Origin: Burkholderiaceae bacterium
Lineage (GTDB): Bacteria > Pseudomonadota > Gammaproteobacteria > Burkholderiales > Burkholderiaceae
Direction of reading: 5' to 3'
Length of the DNA: 43,728 bases
NCBI GenBank assembly: GCA_947448625.1
Contig: CANFOT010000002.1
Coordinates: 91,809-135,536, forward strand
The notes beneath the pieces were generated by a model. That model saw only the letters and a program-made list of their open reading frames with translations, was not told the DNA's origin and searched no databases. Position 1 is the first letter of the stretch, and every line of letters starts with the position of its first letter. The translations under genes and the position numbers were made by a program. Positions 9,146 through 16,968 of this stretch are shown in pieces.

Positions 9146-9795
9146 CAGCTTAAGTTTCTGTGATGATTTGGATTGCGCCCAAACATCCCGTAGGAGAGTG
9201 CAATACATGCTAGGGATGTACCTAGGAGCACGAGGGCTATGGCGCCAGCGCCCGAGGAGTCAAAGCCCTGAACCTTGTCGTAAATAGCAATGGAGGCTGT
9301 TTTAGTCTCGCCAGGTATTGCGCCACCAACCATAAGCACAACACCGAATTCCCCAATAGTGTGGGCAAAAGTCAGTGCGGCGGCACCGGTAATGCCTCGC
9401 CAAGATAGCGGTAGCTCTATCAATCTAAATATTTGCCAATTACTCAGGCCGCTTACCTGAGCTGCCTCTCTAATTTCAGGACTAATGGCCTCAAAGGCCC
9501 TCTGAATCGGCTGAATGGCAAATGGGATATTCACAATTAGTGAGGCAAGTAAGATTCCAGAAAATGAAAACACCAGTGGAATGCCAAAAATACTGGTGTT
9601 ACCAAATGAAACTAGAAAGTAATATCCTAAAACCGTCGGCGGTAGAACCAGGGGAAGTGCTAGGGCAGCCTCAAACCAGGGGCGACTCCTATTGAGATTA
9701 ACGAGTTTGTGAGCAACCCAAATCCCAAATGGCAGTATCAGGGCCATAGTACAAAAAGCGAGCTTTAAGGACAGCAAAATTGATTCAATATCCAT
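9145..9795 (-). CDS. modB: Molybdate ABC transporter permease
   Basis: A 216-residue permease with about five membrane helices. The family segment ALPLVLPPTVLGYY is typical of ModB. The EAA loop, EAAQVSGLSNWQIFRLIELPL in part, contacts ModC. The start ATG at 9795-9793 gives the usual MDIESILLSLKLA beginning; upstream in-frame sequence runs through the divergent promoter and was not used. It overlaps modC by one base, so the two are translationally coupled. No periplasmic binding protein gene modA is present here, which is unusual for a mod operon; it may lie elsewhere in the genome. Confidence 0.9.
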   Translation of the reverse strand: MDIESILLSLKLAFCTMALILPFGIWVAHKLVNLNRSRPWFEAALALPLVLPPTVLGYYFLVSFGNTSIFGIPLVFSFSGILLASLIVNIPFAIQPIQRAFEAISPEIREAAQVSGLSNWQIFRLIELPLSWRGITGAAALTFAHTIGEFGVVLMVGGAIPGETKTASIAIYDKVQGFDSSGAGAIALVLLGTSLACIALSYGMFGRNPNHHRNLS

Positions 9796-9855
9796 TTTTT
9801 TGATTGTATTGCCTTTGTTCGGGCTAGGGTAACCCACTATATAAGTGTTTTGGTC

Positions 9856-9883
9856 TTGGGTGTCCAATATATGCACGTATACG
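9856..9883 (+). promoter_or_regulatory. Possible promoter of the ArsR regulator / sox operon
   Basis: TTGGGT (9856-9861), a 16-base spacer and TATACG (9878-9883) make a weak sigma-70-like match. The proposed -10 element lies inside the perfect inverted repeat 9865-9892, the geometry expected for repression by a bound ArsR dimer. Hexamer matches are imperfect, so the exact promoter is uncertain. Confidence 0.35.
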
Positions 9884-9892
9884 CATATATTG
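9865..9892. promoter_or_regulatory. Perfect inverted repeat, probable ArsR-family operator
   Basis: Arms CAATATATGC and GCATATATTG are exact reverse complements of 10 bp, separated by the 8 bases ACGTATAC. The repeat lies between the divergent modB (start 9795) and the regulator gene (start 9902 or 9956). ArsR-family dimers typically bind AT-rich inverted repeats of about this size, so autoregulation and control of modBC and sox is a natural reading. No second copy was noticed upstream of the other sulfur genes. Confidence 0.7.
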
Positions 9893-9901
9893 TTAAAGCC
9901 A

Positions 9902-10243
9902 GTGAATATCAAAATAAAAGTCAAAACAGCCACTAAAGACCTTCCCCCTAAAGCAATGGAAAAGGTATTTACTCGAGTTGCCGAATATTTCAGCGTTCTC
10001 TCAGAGCCATCACGCCTGCGCATGATGTACACCATATGCAGCGGTGAAAAATCTGTTTCTGAGGTTGTTGAGTTATGCGGCTCAAGTCAGGCCAATGTTT
10101 CACGTCACCTTTCGGCCCTCCATAGGGCCGGGATCTTACTTAGACGTAAAGAAGGTATAGCCGTTTTTTACTCAATTGCTGACAACGCCACCGTAGAGAT
10201 GTGTCAAACGATCTGCGCAAAAATTGCTGAGGGTTTGCATTAA
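9902..10243 (+). CDS. ArsR-family winged-helix repressor, candidate persulfide sensor of the sox genes
   Basis: A 113-residue protein if started at GTG 9902; a shorter form from ATG 9956 would have 95 residues. The ArsR pattern is clear: FSVLSEPSRLRMM, the recognition helix SSQANVSRHLSALHRAG and the wing RRKEGIAVFYSI. Cysteines are at 46, 59, 101 and 105. One in the helix near residue 46 and one in the C-terminal helix resemble the placement of the sensing pair in the SqrR/BigR/SoxR group, which responds to persulfides. It has no obvious metal-binding ELCVCDL motif of arsenic sensors. soxC follows 34 bases downstream. The sensing role is inferred. Confidence 0.82.
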   Translation: MNIKIKVKTATKDLPPKAMEKVFTRVAEYFSVLSEPSRLRMMYTICSGEKSVSEVVELCGSSQANVSRHLSALHRAGILLRRKEGIAVFYSIADNATVEMCQTICAKIAEGLH

Positions 10244-10277
10244 TTTTGAAGTATCTATTCATCAAAGTAGAAATCAC

Positions 10278-11678
10278 ATGACCAAAAAACAAATTGAGAT
10301 TAGTGAGCAGGATATCGGCGCCATCGAAAGGCCGGCAAACAGAGCACGTCTAGTGAAGGCTCCTGAGCATTTTATTTCTCAGGAACTTATTGCTGATATC
10401 AATGCAAACGGAATAGACGACAGTCGTCGTGGCTTCTTGCGAAAGGGGTTTATGTCTGCACTAGGAGGGGCAACGGTTGGTCTAGCGGCACCTCTAGCTA
10501 TTGCTGCTGGCGAGGGCGACCCTGCGATCCTAGAAAAGCAAGAGTGGCAAACCACTCTTGGTAAGAACGTAGCAACCATGCCGTATGGCGTACCGTCTAT
10601 TTATGAGTCAAACCTGATTCGTCGTGAGTCCCCAGGTTTAACACGTGTATCAGCAGCTTCGGTTGCCTTTACACCGCTACAAGGTCTATTCGGAACAATT
10701 ACGCCTAATGGATTGCATTTTGAACGTCACCATCAAGGTTGGTACAACATCAATCCTGAAACGCATCGCTTGATGGTGAATGGATTGGTAAAAAACCCAC
10801 GTGTTTTTACGATGAATGATTTAATGCGCTTGCCTTCGGTTTCTCGTACACATTTCATTGAGTGTGGCGCAAATACTGGATTAGAGTGGGGTAACGTAGC
10901 TGTGCCCACCGTTCAATACACCCATGGGATGCTTTCATGTTGTGAGTTCACAGGCGTTCCTTTAAAAGTCTTACTTGAAGAGTGTGGCGCTGACTTTAAA
11001 AAAGGAAAATTCATGCTGGCTGAAGGTGGAGATGGTTCTGGCATGACTCGCACCATCAACCTAGAGAGTTGCCTAAATGACGCCATCGTTGCTTGGTCTA
11101 TGAACGGCGAGATGTTGCGCCCTGAAAACGGATTCCCATTACGTTTGGTGGTTCCGGGTGTGCAAGGTGTTAGCTGGGTTAAGTGGCTACGTCGTTTAGA
11201 GGTTGGTGATGCACCCTGGAATGCGAAGGATGAAGCGGTTCATTACATCGAGCTCATGCCGAACGGCGATCATCGTCAATATGCCTCTATTCAAGAGTGT
11301 AAGTCTGTCATTACAACTCCATCAGGTGGTCAGCAGCTATTAGACAAAGGTTTTTATAACGTTAGCGGTATGGCTTGGTCTGGTCGTGGAAAAATTACTC
11401 GCGTTGATGTCTCTTTTGACGGTGGCAATAACTGGCGTACAGCCCGCCTTGAAACACCAGTTCTTTCCAAGTCAATCACTCGCTTCAATATTGACTGGGT
11501 TTGGGATGGCTCACCTGCCATCATGCAATCCAGGGCAATGGACGACACAGGTTATATACAGCCATCAATCAAAACGCTGCGAAATGTTCGCGGCACTCGA
11601 TCGATCTATCACAATAATGCAATTCAATCATGGAAATTGGATTCAAACGGTGAGGTGAGCAATGTTCAAGTTGGATAA
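10278..11678 (+). CDS. soxC: Sulfane dehydrogenase SoxC, molybdoenzyme subunit
   Basis: A 466-residue protein of the sulfite oxidase family. With cytochrome SoxD it oxidises the sulfane sulfur bound to SoxY in the periplasm, releasing six electrons. A twin-arginine signal RRGFLRK with arginines at about residues 50-51 follows an unusually long charged N-terminus and precedes a hydrophobic stretch ending AIAAGEGDP. The molybdenum-ligand cysteine is in HFIECGANTG. The dimerisation domain occupies the C-terminus. The ATG at 10278 was chosen to exclude residues overlapping the regulator gene. The gene overlaps soxD by 17 bases, implying coupled translation. Confidence 0.95.
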   Translation: MTKKQIEISEQDIGAIERPANRARLVKAPEHFISQELIADINANGIDDSRRGFLRKGFMSALGGATVGLAAPLAIAAGEGDPAILEKQEWQTTLGKNVATMPYGVPSIYESNLIRRESPGLTRVSAASVAFTPLQGLFGTITPNGLHFERHHQGWYNINPETHRLMVNGLVKNPRVFTMNDLMRLPSVSRTHFIECGANTGLEWGNVAVPTVQYTHGMLSCCEFTGVPLKVLLEECGADFKKGKFMLAEGGDGSGMTRTINLESCLNDAIVAWSMNGEMLRPENGFPLRLVVPGVQGVSWVKWLRRLEVGDAPWNAKDEAVHYIELMPNGDHRQYASIQECKSVITTPSGGQQLLDKGFYNVSGMAWSGRGKITRVDVSFDGGNNWRTARLETPVLSKSITRFNIDWVWDGSPAIMQSRAMDDTGYIQPSIKTLRNVRGTRSIYHNNAIQSWKLDSNGEVSNVQVG

Positions 11679-12741
11679 GTTTAGCGTCCGTCTAGGATTC
11701 GTAGCACTCATTGCTGTTGGTGCGCAATTTTCATTTGCGCAATCCGGTTCTGCAAAATTTCCAGGCATTGGAAGAATGGCAACTCCCGCAGAAGTTGTTG
11801 CTTGGGATATTGATGTGCGTCCAGACTTCAAGGGTTTGCCAAAAGGATCTGGCTCAGTCGAGCAGGGACAAATCATTTGGGAGGCTAAGTGTGCCAGCTG
11901 TCATGGTACTTTTGGTGAGTCGAATGAAATTTTCACTCCAATTGCTGGCGGAACTACTAAGGATGATATAAAAACTGGTCGCGTTGCCTCCCTCATGGAT
12001 ATGAAGCAACCTCAACGAACCACCTTAATGAAGGTGCCTACCGTTTCTACATTATGGGATTACATCTATCGTGCGATGCCATGGAATGCGCCAAGATCAT
12101 TAACGCCTGATGATACTTATGCGGTTGTTGCATTTATTCTAAGTTTAGGTGAAATCGTTTCCGATGATTTTGTACTGAGCAATAGTAATATTGTTGATGT
12201 CAAAATGCCCAACAGGAATGGTATGACCACCAAGCATGGCTTCTGGAGTGTGACTGGCAAGCCTGATGTGAACGGCAATGCCTGTATGCACAACTGCGTT
12301 CCCTTTGTTCAGATTGGCTCCACATTGCCAGACTTTGCTAGAGATGCGCACGGCAATATTGCAGAGCAAAATCGCATGTACGGGCCATATCGCGGCGCAG
12401 ACACTACTAAGCCACCCATCAAAGAATTGCCTGGCCAATCAGGTAGTGGCTTAGCTCATGCAGCCGATACCCATTCTGCTAGTACAAAGGGCCCTGCGGC
12501 TTTATTTAAGAATGAAAACTGTTCTGCTTGTCACGCTCCAAATACGAAGCTGGTTGGGCCTTCGATAACCGATATCGCTAAAAAATATGAGGGTCAGAGT
12601 AGTGCTTTAGATAAGTTGATGACCAAGGTAAAAGCCGGTGGTGCTGGAGTGTGGGGCTCTATTCCCATGCCTCCCCAAACACAGCTATCCGATGAAGACC
12701 GGAAGACTTTGGTATCTTGGGTGCTATCTGGCGGTAAATGA
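11662..12741 (+). CDS. soxD: Sulfane dehydrogenase cytochrome subunit SoxD
   Basis: A 359-residue periplasmic cytochrome c with a Sec signal ending near FSFAQSG. Two haem-binding motifs are present: CASCH at 77-81 and CSACH at 287-291, so this is a dihaem SoxD as in Paracoccus. The central part, about 120-260, contains the conserved segment around TVSTLWDYIYRAMPW. It accepts electrons from SoxC and passes them to smaller cytochromes. The start lies inside the end of soxC. After the stop there are 78 bases without a gene before soxY, the largest gap within the core sox cluster. Confidence 0.95.
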   Translation: MFKLDKFSVRLGFVALIAVGAQFSFAQSGSAKFPGIGRMATPAEVVAWDIDVRPDFKGLPKGSGSVEQGQIIWEAKCASCHGTFGESNEIFTPIAGGTTKDDIKTGRVASLMDMKQPQRTTLMKVPTVSTLWDYIYRAMPWNAPRSLTPDDTYAVVAFILSLGEIVSDDFVLSNSNIVDVKMPNRNGMTTKHGFWSVTGKPDVNGNACMHNCVPFVQIGSTLPDFARDAHGNIAEQNRMYGPYRGADTTKPPIKELPGQSGSGLAHAADTHSASTKGPAALFKNENCSACHAPNTKLVGPSITDIAKKYEGQSSALDKLMTKVKAGGAGVWGSIPMPPQTQLSDEDRKTLVSWVLSGGK

Positions 12742-12819
12742 TTTAAATTTGGTTGTTAATTGAGGGTTTTGAAGCAAAATAGCTTATGTTTGTAGGTAAA
12801 GATTAATAAAGGAGTTTTT

Positions 12820-13272
12820 ATGAATCAGCAGCGTCGCAGTCTATTGAAGTACTCAGCAGTATTTGGTCTGATGGCCTCAACCGGGCTTATTAGCGTAGCG
12901 CAAGCGCAAGAGTGGAATAAAGCGGCATTCGAGGGCAAGAGCTTGGATGATGTTTTTAAAGTCCTTGGCGCTGGTAGTGCAGATAAATCCTCGGCCGTTA
13001 CCTTAAACGCACCGGATATTGCTGAAAATGGTGCGGTAGTGCCAGTCGGCATCAATACGACACTAAAAGCAGAGCAAATGGCTATTCTGGTTGAAAAGAA
13101 TCCGAGCGCACTAGCAGCTCAATTTTTCATCCCAGCAGGTACCGATTCTTTTGTAACTACTCGCATCAAGATGGGTCAAACATCCAACGTTTATGCCTTA
13201 GTTAAAGCTGATGGCAAGTGGAATATGGCCGTTAAAGAAGTCAAGGTAACGCTTGGTGGTTGCGGCGGTTAA
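12820..13272 (+). CDS. soxY: Sulfur-carrier protein SoxY
   Basis: A 150-residue protein that carries the sulfur substrate as a thioconjugate on a C-terminal swinging arm. The hallmark ending GGCGG is present, with the carrier Cys148. The N-terminus has a twin-arginine motif (RRSLLK) and a hydrophobic region with cleavage near AQAQE, so it is probably exported folded together with SoxZ, which lacks a signal. A strong ribosome site AAAGGAG lies before the ATG, consistent with a need for much protein. The 78-base gap upstream could hold a separate promoter, but no clear hexamers were found. Confidence 0.96.
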   Translation: MNQQRRSLLKYSAVFGLMASTGLISVAQAQEWNKAAFEGKSLDDVFKVLGAGSADKSSAVTLNAPDIAENGAVVPVGINTTLKAEQMAILVEKNPSALAAQFFIPAGTDSFVTTRIKMGQTSNVYALVKADGKWNMAVKEVKVTLGGCGG

Positions 13273-13330
13273 CTCCCAGGCAAGCAGATACAAATAATTC
13301 ACTTATATATAGAATAAAAGAGGAACCAAA

Positions 13331-13639
13331 ATGGCTGATCCAATGCGCGTAAGAGCTGCTGAAAACGGCGGTACTGTAGATGTAAAAATTTTGATGAAAC
13401 ATGACATGGAATCTGGTCAGCGCAAAGATGCTTCCGGTAAGACTATTCCAGCTTGGTTTATCAGTACCATCAATGTAAAAGCTAACGGAAAAGATGTATT
13501 CAATGGCCAATTTGGCCCAGCAGTTTCTAAAGATCCATTTTTGAACTTTAAGTACAAAGGTTCTAAAGGTGACAAGATCGCTGTAACTTGGATCGATAGC
13601 AAAGGTGATAAGCGTACTGATGAAGCAACCGCTTCTTAA
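13331..13639 (+). CDS. soxZ: SoxYZ complex partner SoxZ
   Basis: A 102-residue immunoglobulin-fold protein of normal SoxZ length with no signal peptide, so it must travel out of the cell with SoxY. The family segments VDVKILMKHDMESGQRKD, shown here in part, and FNGQFGPAVSKDPF are readable. It contains no cysteine. A good ribosome site GAGG lies 10 bases before the ATG. Its place directly after soxY and before soxA is the standard order. Confidence 0.96.
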   Translation: MADPMRVRAAENGGTVDVKILMKHDMESGQRKDASGKTIPAWFISTINVKANGKDVFNGQFGPAVSKDPFLNFKYKGSKGDKIAVTWIDSKGDKRTDEATAS

Positions 13640-13695
13640 TTGGCTTTTGCTTTAATAAATTCTTCACCGCCTCCGTGCTTTTGAAAGGGTAGGAA

Positions 13696-14511
13696 ATGCA
13701 GCGTAAATTGACCTTAGGGTTAGCTACTGCTTTAGTAGCAACTTTATTAACAATGACATCTTCTGTGTCGGCGCAAAAAAGTGCGACAGACGATATTGCT
13801 AAATATCGAGAGATGATTGCAGATGGAAACCCTTCTGAGCTTTATGAGGCGGCGGGTGAGGATTTGTGGAAAAAACCGGCCGGCCCCAAAAATGCAACAT
13901 TAGAAAAATGTAATCTTGGCCTAGGGCCTGGGGTTGTAAAAGGTGCTGCTGCACAGTTGCCGCGTTACTTTAAAGACACCAATAAGGTTCAAGATTTGGA
14001 GTCTCGCCTCATGACTTGCATGCAAGTATTGCAAGGTCGCGATCCTCAAGAGATGATTGATGCGCCTTTCCAAAAAGGCCCGAAGAAGGATATGGAGGCA
14101 ATCGTTGCTTATGTTGTGACTCTATCCAAAGGGGATAAGATCAAGGTTAGCACTGCACATCCAAAAGAAAAAGAAATGTATGACCTGGGCAAGCGCGCCT
14201 TTTTCTTTCAAGGGGGTCCAATGGATTTCTCTTGCGCCTCATGCCATGGTGAGAGTGGCAAGCGTATCCGCTTGCAAGATTTGCCGAATATTACGGAGCA
14301 GAAGGGTGCTGCTTTAGGTTGGGGTTATTGGCCAGCTTATCGCGTCTCTAGTGGCCAATTTTGGACAATGCAGCAACGCTTAAATGATTGTTATCGTCAG
14401 CAGCGTTTCCCATTCCCAATTTATGGATCGGATGTTACGGTTGCGCTGTCAATGTATATGGCTAAGAATGCCAATGGCGGCACGGTTGAAACTCCTGGTT
14501 TAAAGCGTTAA
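13696..14511 (+). CDS. soxA: Thiosulfate-binding cytochrome SoxA, monohaem type
   Basis: A 271-residue periplasmic cytochrome with a Sec signal ending near SVSAQKS. With SoxX it couples thiosulfate to the SoxY cysteine. One haem motif CASCH is at 180-184. The active-site cysteine, modified to a persulfide in known SoxA, is Cys232 in NDCYRQQRFPF. In the N-terminal domain, where dihaem SoxA has a second CxxCH, only Cys72 and Cys108 are present, far apart and likely a disulfide, so this is the monohaem class. Stop to soxX start is 19 bases. Confidence 0.94.
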   Translation: MQRKLTLGLATALVATLLTMTSSVSAQKSATDDIAKYREMIADGNPSELYEAAGEDLWKKPAGPKNATLEKCNLGLGPGVVKGAAAQLPRYFKDTNKVQDLESRLMTCMQVLQGRDPQEMIDAPFQKGPKKDMEAIVAYVVTLSKGDKIKVSTAHPKEKEMYDLGKRAFFFQGGPMDFSCASCHGESGKRIRLQDLPNITEQKGAALGWGYWPAYRVSSGQFWTMQQRLNDCYRQQRFPFPIYGSDVTVALSMYMAKNANGGTVETPGLKR

Positions 14512-14530
14512 TCGACAAGAAACCTAGATT

Positions 14531-15169
14531 ATGAAAATTAAACAAATCAAACAGCTCTTAACAATCACTGGATTTATTGTTGCCACTGCTTTAATGCACT
14601 CTGCTGCAATGGCGCAACAAAAAAACGATCCAAAGTTTAACAAAATGATGCAGGATAGCTTTAGGGCTGAAGGCATTGCTGGCTTAAATCGTATTGAGCA
14701 AGATGCGACACAGAAGTTTTGCTCAGACCCTCAGTTTGCGAATGGTAAGCAGGGTGAAGCTATGCGCGAAAAAATCCAGAAGATGAATATGGATTCGATT
14801 AAGCAACCCTCCGATGGAAAATACATCGGGGACTGGCAAAACGGTGAAAAGATTGCTCAAAGTGGTCGCGGCGCTACTTGGACTGATACCGCCGAAACTC
14901 CTATCGGCGGCGGTTGTTATAACTGTCACCAAATTGATCCTAAAGAGATTTCTTATGGAACAATCGGCCCATCATTAACTGGGTACGCCAAATTACGCGG
15001 ATACTCTAAAGAGGTTGTTAATTACACCTGGAATCGAATTAACAATGCCAAAGCATATAACGCTTGTAGCAACATGCCCCGTATCGCGCACTTTAAGCTT
15101 CTCAATGAGCAACAAATCCAAGATGTTATGGCTTTGTTGTTAGACCCAGAATCACCTGTGAATAAATAA
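14531..15169 (+). CDS. soxX: Cytochrome c SoxX
   Basis: A 212-residue periplasmic c-type cytochrome, the electron-accepting partner of SoxA. The signal peptide ends near AAMAQQ. The haem motif CYNCH is at 129-133, followed by GTIGPSLTGY, and Met182 in SNMPRI is the likely distal ligand. It is longer than the smallest SoxX proteins because of an N-terminal extension of about 100 residues ahead of the haem domain, a form also known in other betaproteobacteria. A stem-loop follows its stop codon, before soxB. Confidence 0.93.
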   Translation: MKIKQIKQLLTITGFIVATALMHSAAMAQQKNDPKFNKMMQDSFRAEGIAGLNRIEQDATQKFCSDPQFANGKQGEAMREKIQKMNMDSIKQPSDGKYIGDWQNGEKIAQSGRGATWTDTAETPIGGGCYNCHQIDPKEISYGTIGPSLTGYAKLRGYSKEVVNYTWNRINNAKAYNACSNMPRIAHFKLLNEQQIQDVMALLLDPESPVNK

Positions 15170-15175
15170 CAGATT

Positions 15176-15202
15176 AAAACGGGCCGCAAGGCCTGTTTTC
15201 TT
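15176..15202 (+). terminator. Stem-loop between soxX and soxB, possible attenuator or processing site
   Basis: Arms AAAACGGGCC and GGCCTGTTTT pair over 10 positions with one G-U, closed by the loop GCAA of the stable GNRA type, and followed only by CTT. The T residues are part of the stem, giving a bidirectional A/T-flanked hairpin. It lies 7 bases after soxX and ends 13 bases before the soxB ATG. It may lower expression of soxB relative to soxX or protect the upstream mRNA end. Confidence 0.6.
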
Positions 15203-15214
15203 AAGGGAAATACT

Positions 15215-16945
15215 ATGTCTTTAAATCGTCGTGAGTTTTTACAAGCCTTGGCTATTGCTTCTGCTGGCGGAATGAGTTTGCAGTCCAATTTTGTTAACGC
15301 ACAAACTACTGCTCAAAAATTCTATGATTTGCCGAAGTTCGGTAATGTGCATTTTCTGCACTTCACTGATTGTCATGCTCAGCTCTTGCCGATCTATTTC
15401 CGTGAGCCGAATGTGAACTTGGGTATCGGGGCGCAAGAGGGTAAGACGCCACATTTGGTGGGCGAATACCTCCTTAAGGCAAACGGTATTGAAGCTGGTA
15501 GCCGCGATGCTCATGCTTTTACATATCTAGATTATGTTGCCGCAGCACAAAACTACGGCAAGATGGGCGGCTTCGCTCATATGGCTACGCTGATTAAGCA
15601 GATGAAAGCAAGTCGTCCTGGCGCACTGCTATTGGATGGCGGCGATACGTGGCAAGGGTCCGGCACTGCTCTCTGGACCAATGGTCAGGATATGGTGGAT
15701 GCAGCCTTACTCTTAGGTGTTGATGTCATGACTCCACATTGGGAAATGACGCTGGGAGAGAAGCGTGTCATGGAGATCGTCAACGGCGATTTTAAGGGTA
15801 AGGTTTCTTTCATAGCTCAAAATATTAAGACGGCAGACTTTGGTGATTCAGTATTTAATCCTTATGTAATGAGGGTGCAGAATGGGATTCAAGTGGCCAT
15901 TATTGGTCAAGCATTCCCCTATACGCCAATTGCCAATCCACGTTATTTCACTCCTGATTGGACCTTTGGCATCCAGGAGGAGAATTTGCAAAAGACCATT
16001 AATGAGGTTCGATCCAAAGGCGCCAAGGTCGTTGTATTGCTATCGCACAATGGGATGGACGTTGATTTGAAGATGGCATCACGTGTTATTGGCTTAGATG
16101 CCATCATGGGTGGCCATACCCACGATGGCGTACCCATTCCAGCCAAAGTGAAGAATTCTGCTGGAGTAACACTCGTTACAAATGCTGGCTCAAATAGCAA
16201 ATTTTTGGGTGTCCTCGATTTTGATGTCAAGGGTGGTAAGCCGGTTGATTTCCGTTACAAACTTTTCCCGATATTCTCAAATATGATTCCTGCTGATCCC
16301 GCTATGAATAAGTTGATTGCTAAGGTGCGGGCGCCATATGAAACTAAATTAAGTGAAAAATTAGCCACTACGGATGGCCTGTTATATCGTCGTGGTAATT
16401 TCAACGGTAGCTTTGATCAGTTAATTTTAGATGGCCTCATGTCTCAGAAGAATGCAGAAATTGCATTCTCTCCCGGCTTCCGCTGGGGGACGAGCTTGCT
16501 ACCAGGTCAGGCTATTACTCGTGAGAACTTGTTAGACCAAACAGCCATTACCTATCCATACACTACGGTTACGGATATGACTGGCGAAACTATTAAAACC
16601 ATTCTGGAGGACGTTGCAGATAACCTATTCAACCCCGATCCGTATTATCAACAGGGTGGCGATATGGTGCGCGTAGGCGGTATGCAGTACACGATTGATC
16701 CGACGGCATCGGCCGGTAAACGTATTAGTGATATGCGCTTGAGTGGCAAGGATATTGACCCAAGCAAAACTTATAAAGTAGCTGGCTGGGCGCCGGTTAG
16801 TGAAGAGGCGAGGAATGCTGGTGGCGAACCGATCTGGGATGTGATTGAACGGCATCTTCGTGATGTGAGGGTGGTTAAAGCCGTGAAGCTGAATGAGCCG
16901 ATCATTAAAGGTGTAAAAAATAATCCTGGAATGGTTTCACTTTAA
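15215..16945 (+). CDS. soxB: Sulfate thiohydrolase SoxB
   Basis: A 576-residue dimanganese hydrolase of the 5'-nucleotidase family that releases sulfate from thiosulfonate bound on SoxYZ. A twin-arginine signal (RREFLQ) starts the protein. Metal-site motifs are TDCHAQ at 51-56, GGDTWQGS at 142-149 and GGHTHDG at 299-305, with the 5'-nucleotidase C-terminal domain after about 370. Length matches the family. The ribosome site AAGGGA lies between the upstream stem-loop and the ATG. It is the last core sox gene; the accessory genes begin 23 bases after its stop. Confidence 0.96.
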   Translation: MSLNRREFLQALAIASAGGMSLQSNFVNAQTTAQKFYDLPKFGNVHFLHFTDCHAQLLPIYFREPNVNLGIGAQEGKTPHLVGEYLLKANGIEAGSRDAHAFTYLDYVAAAQNYGKMGGFAHMATLIKQMKASRPGALLLDGGDTWQGSGTALWTNGQDMVDAALLLGVDVMTPHWEMTLGEKRVMEIVNGDFKGKVSFIAQNIKTADFGDSVFNPYVMRVQNGIQVAIIGQAFPYTPIANPRYFTPDWTFGIQEENLQKTINEVRSKGAKVVVLLSHNGMDVDLKMASRVIGLDAIMGGHTHDGVPIPAKVKNSAGVTLVTNAGSNSKFLGVLDFDVKGGKPVDFRYKLFPIFSNMIPADPAMNKLIAKVRAPYETKLSEKLATTDGLLYRRGNFNGSFDQLILDGLMSQKNAEIAFSPGFRWGTSLLPGQAITRENLLDQTAITYPYTTVTDMTGETIKTILEDVADNLFNPDPYYQQGGDMVRVGGMQYTIDPTASAGKRISDMRLSGKDIDPSKTYKVAGWAPVSEEARNAGGEPIWDVIERHLRDVRVVKAVKLNEPIIKGVKNNPGMVSL

Positions 16946-16968
16946 TACCTATTTATCCGAGATAAAAA

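Noticed and set aside
9146-9208. A 21-residue extension of ModC into the modB coding region
   Set aside because: The internal ATG at 9145 overlaps the modB stop as TGATG, the usual coupled arrangement, and gives the normal ATPase N-terminus.
9845-9901. An earlier ATG start at 9845 for the ArsR regulator
   Set aside because: It would put the perfect inverted repeat inside the coding sequence; the residues encoded do not resemble the family.
9796-10035. An 80-residue N-terminal extension of ModB on the minus strand
   Set aside because: It would run through the divergent promoter and inverted repeat and into the opposite-strand regulator gene. ATG at 9795 gives the standard ModB start and length.
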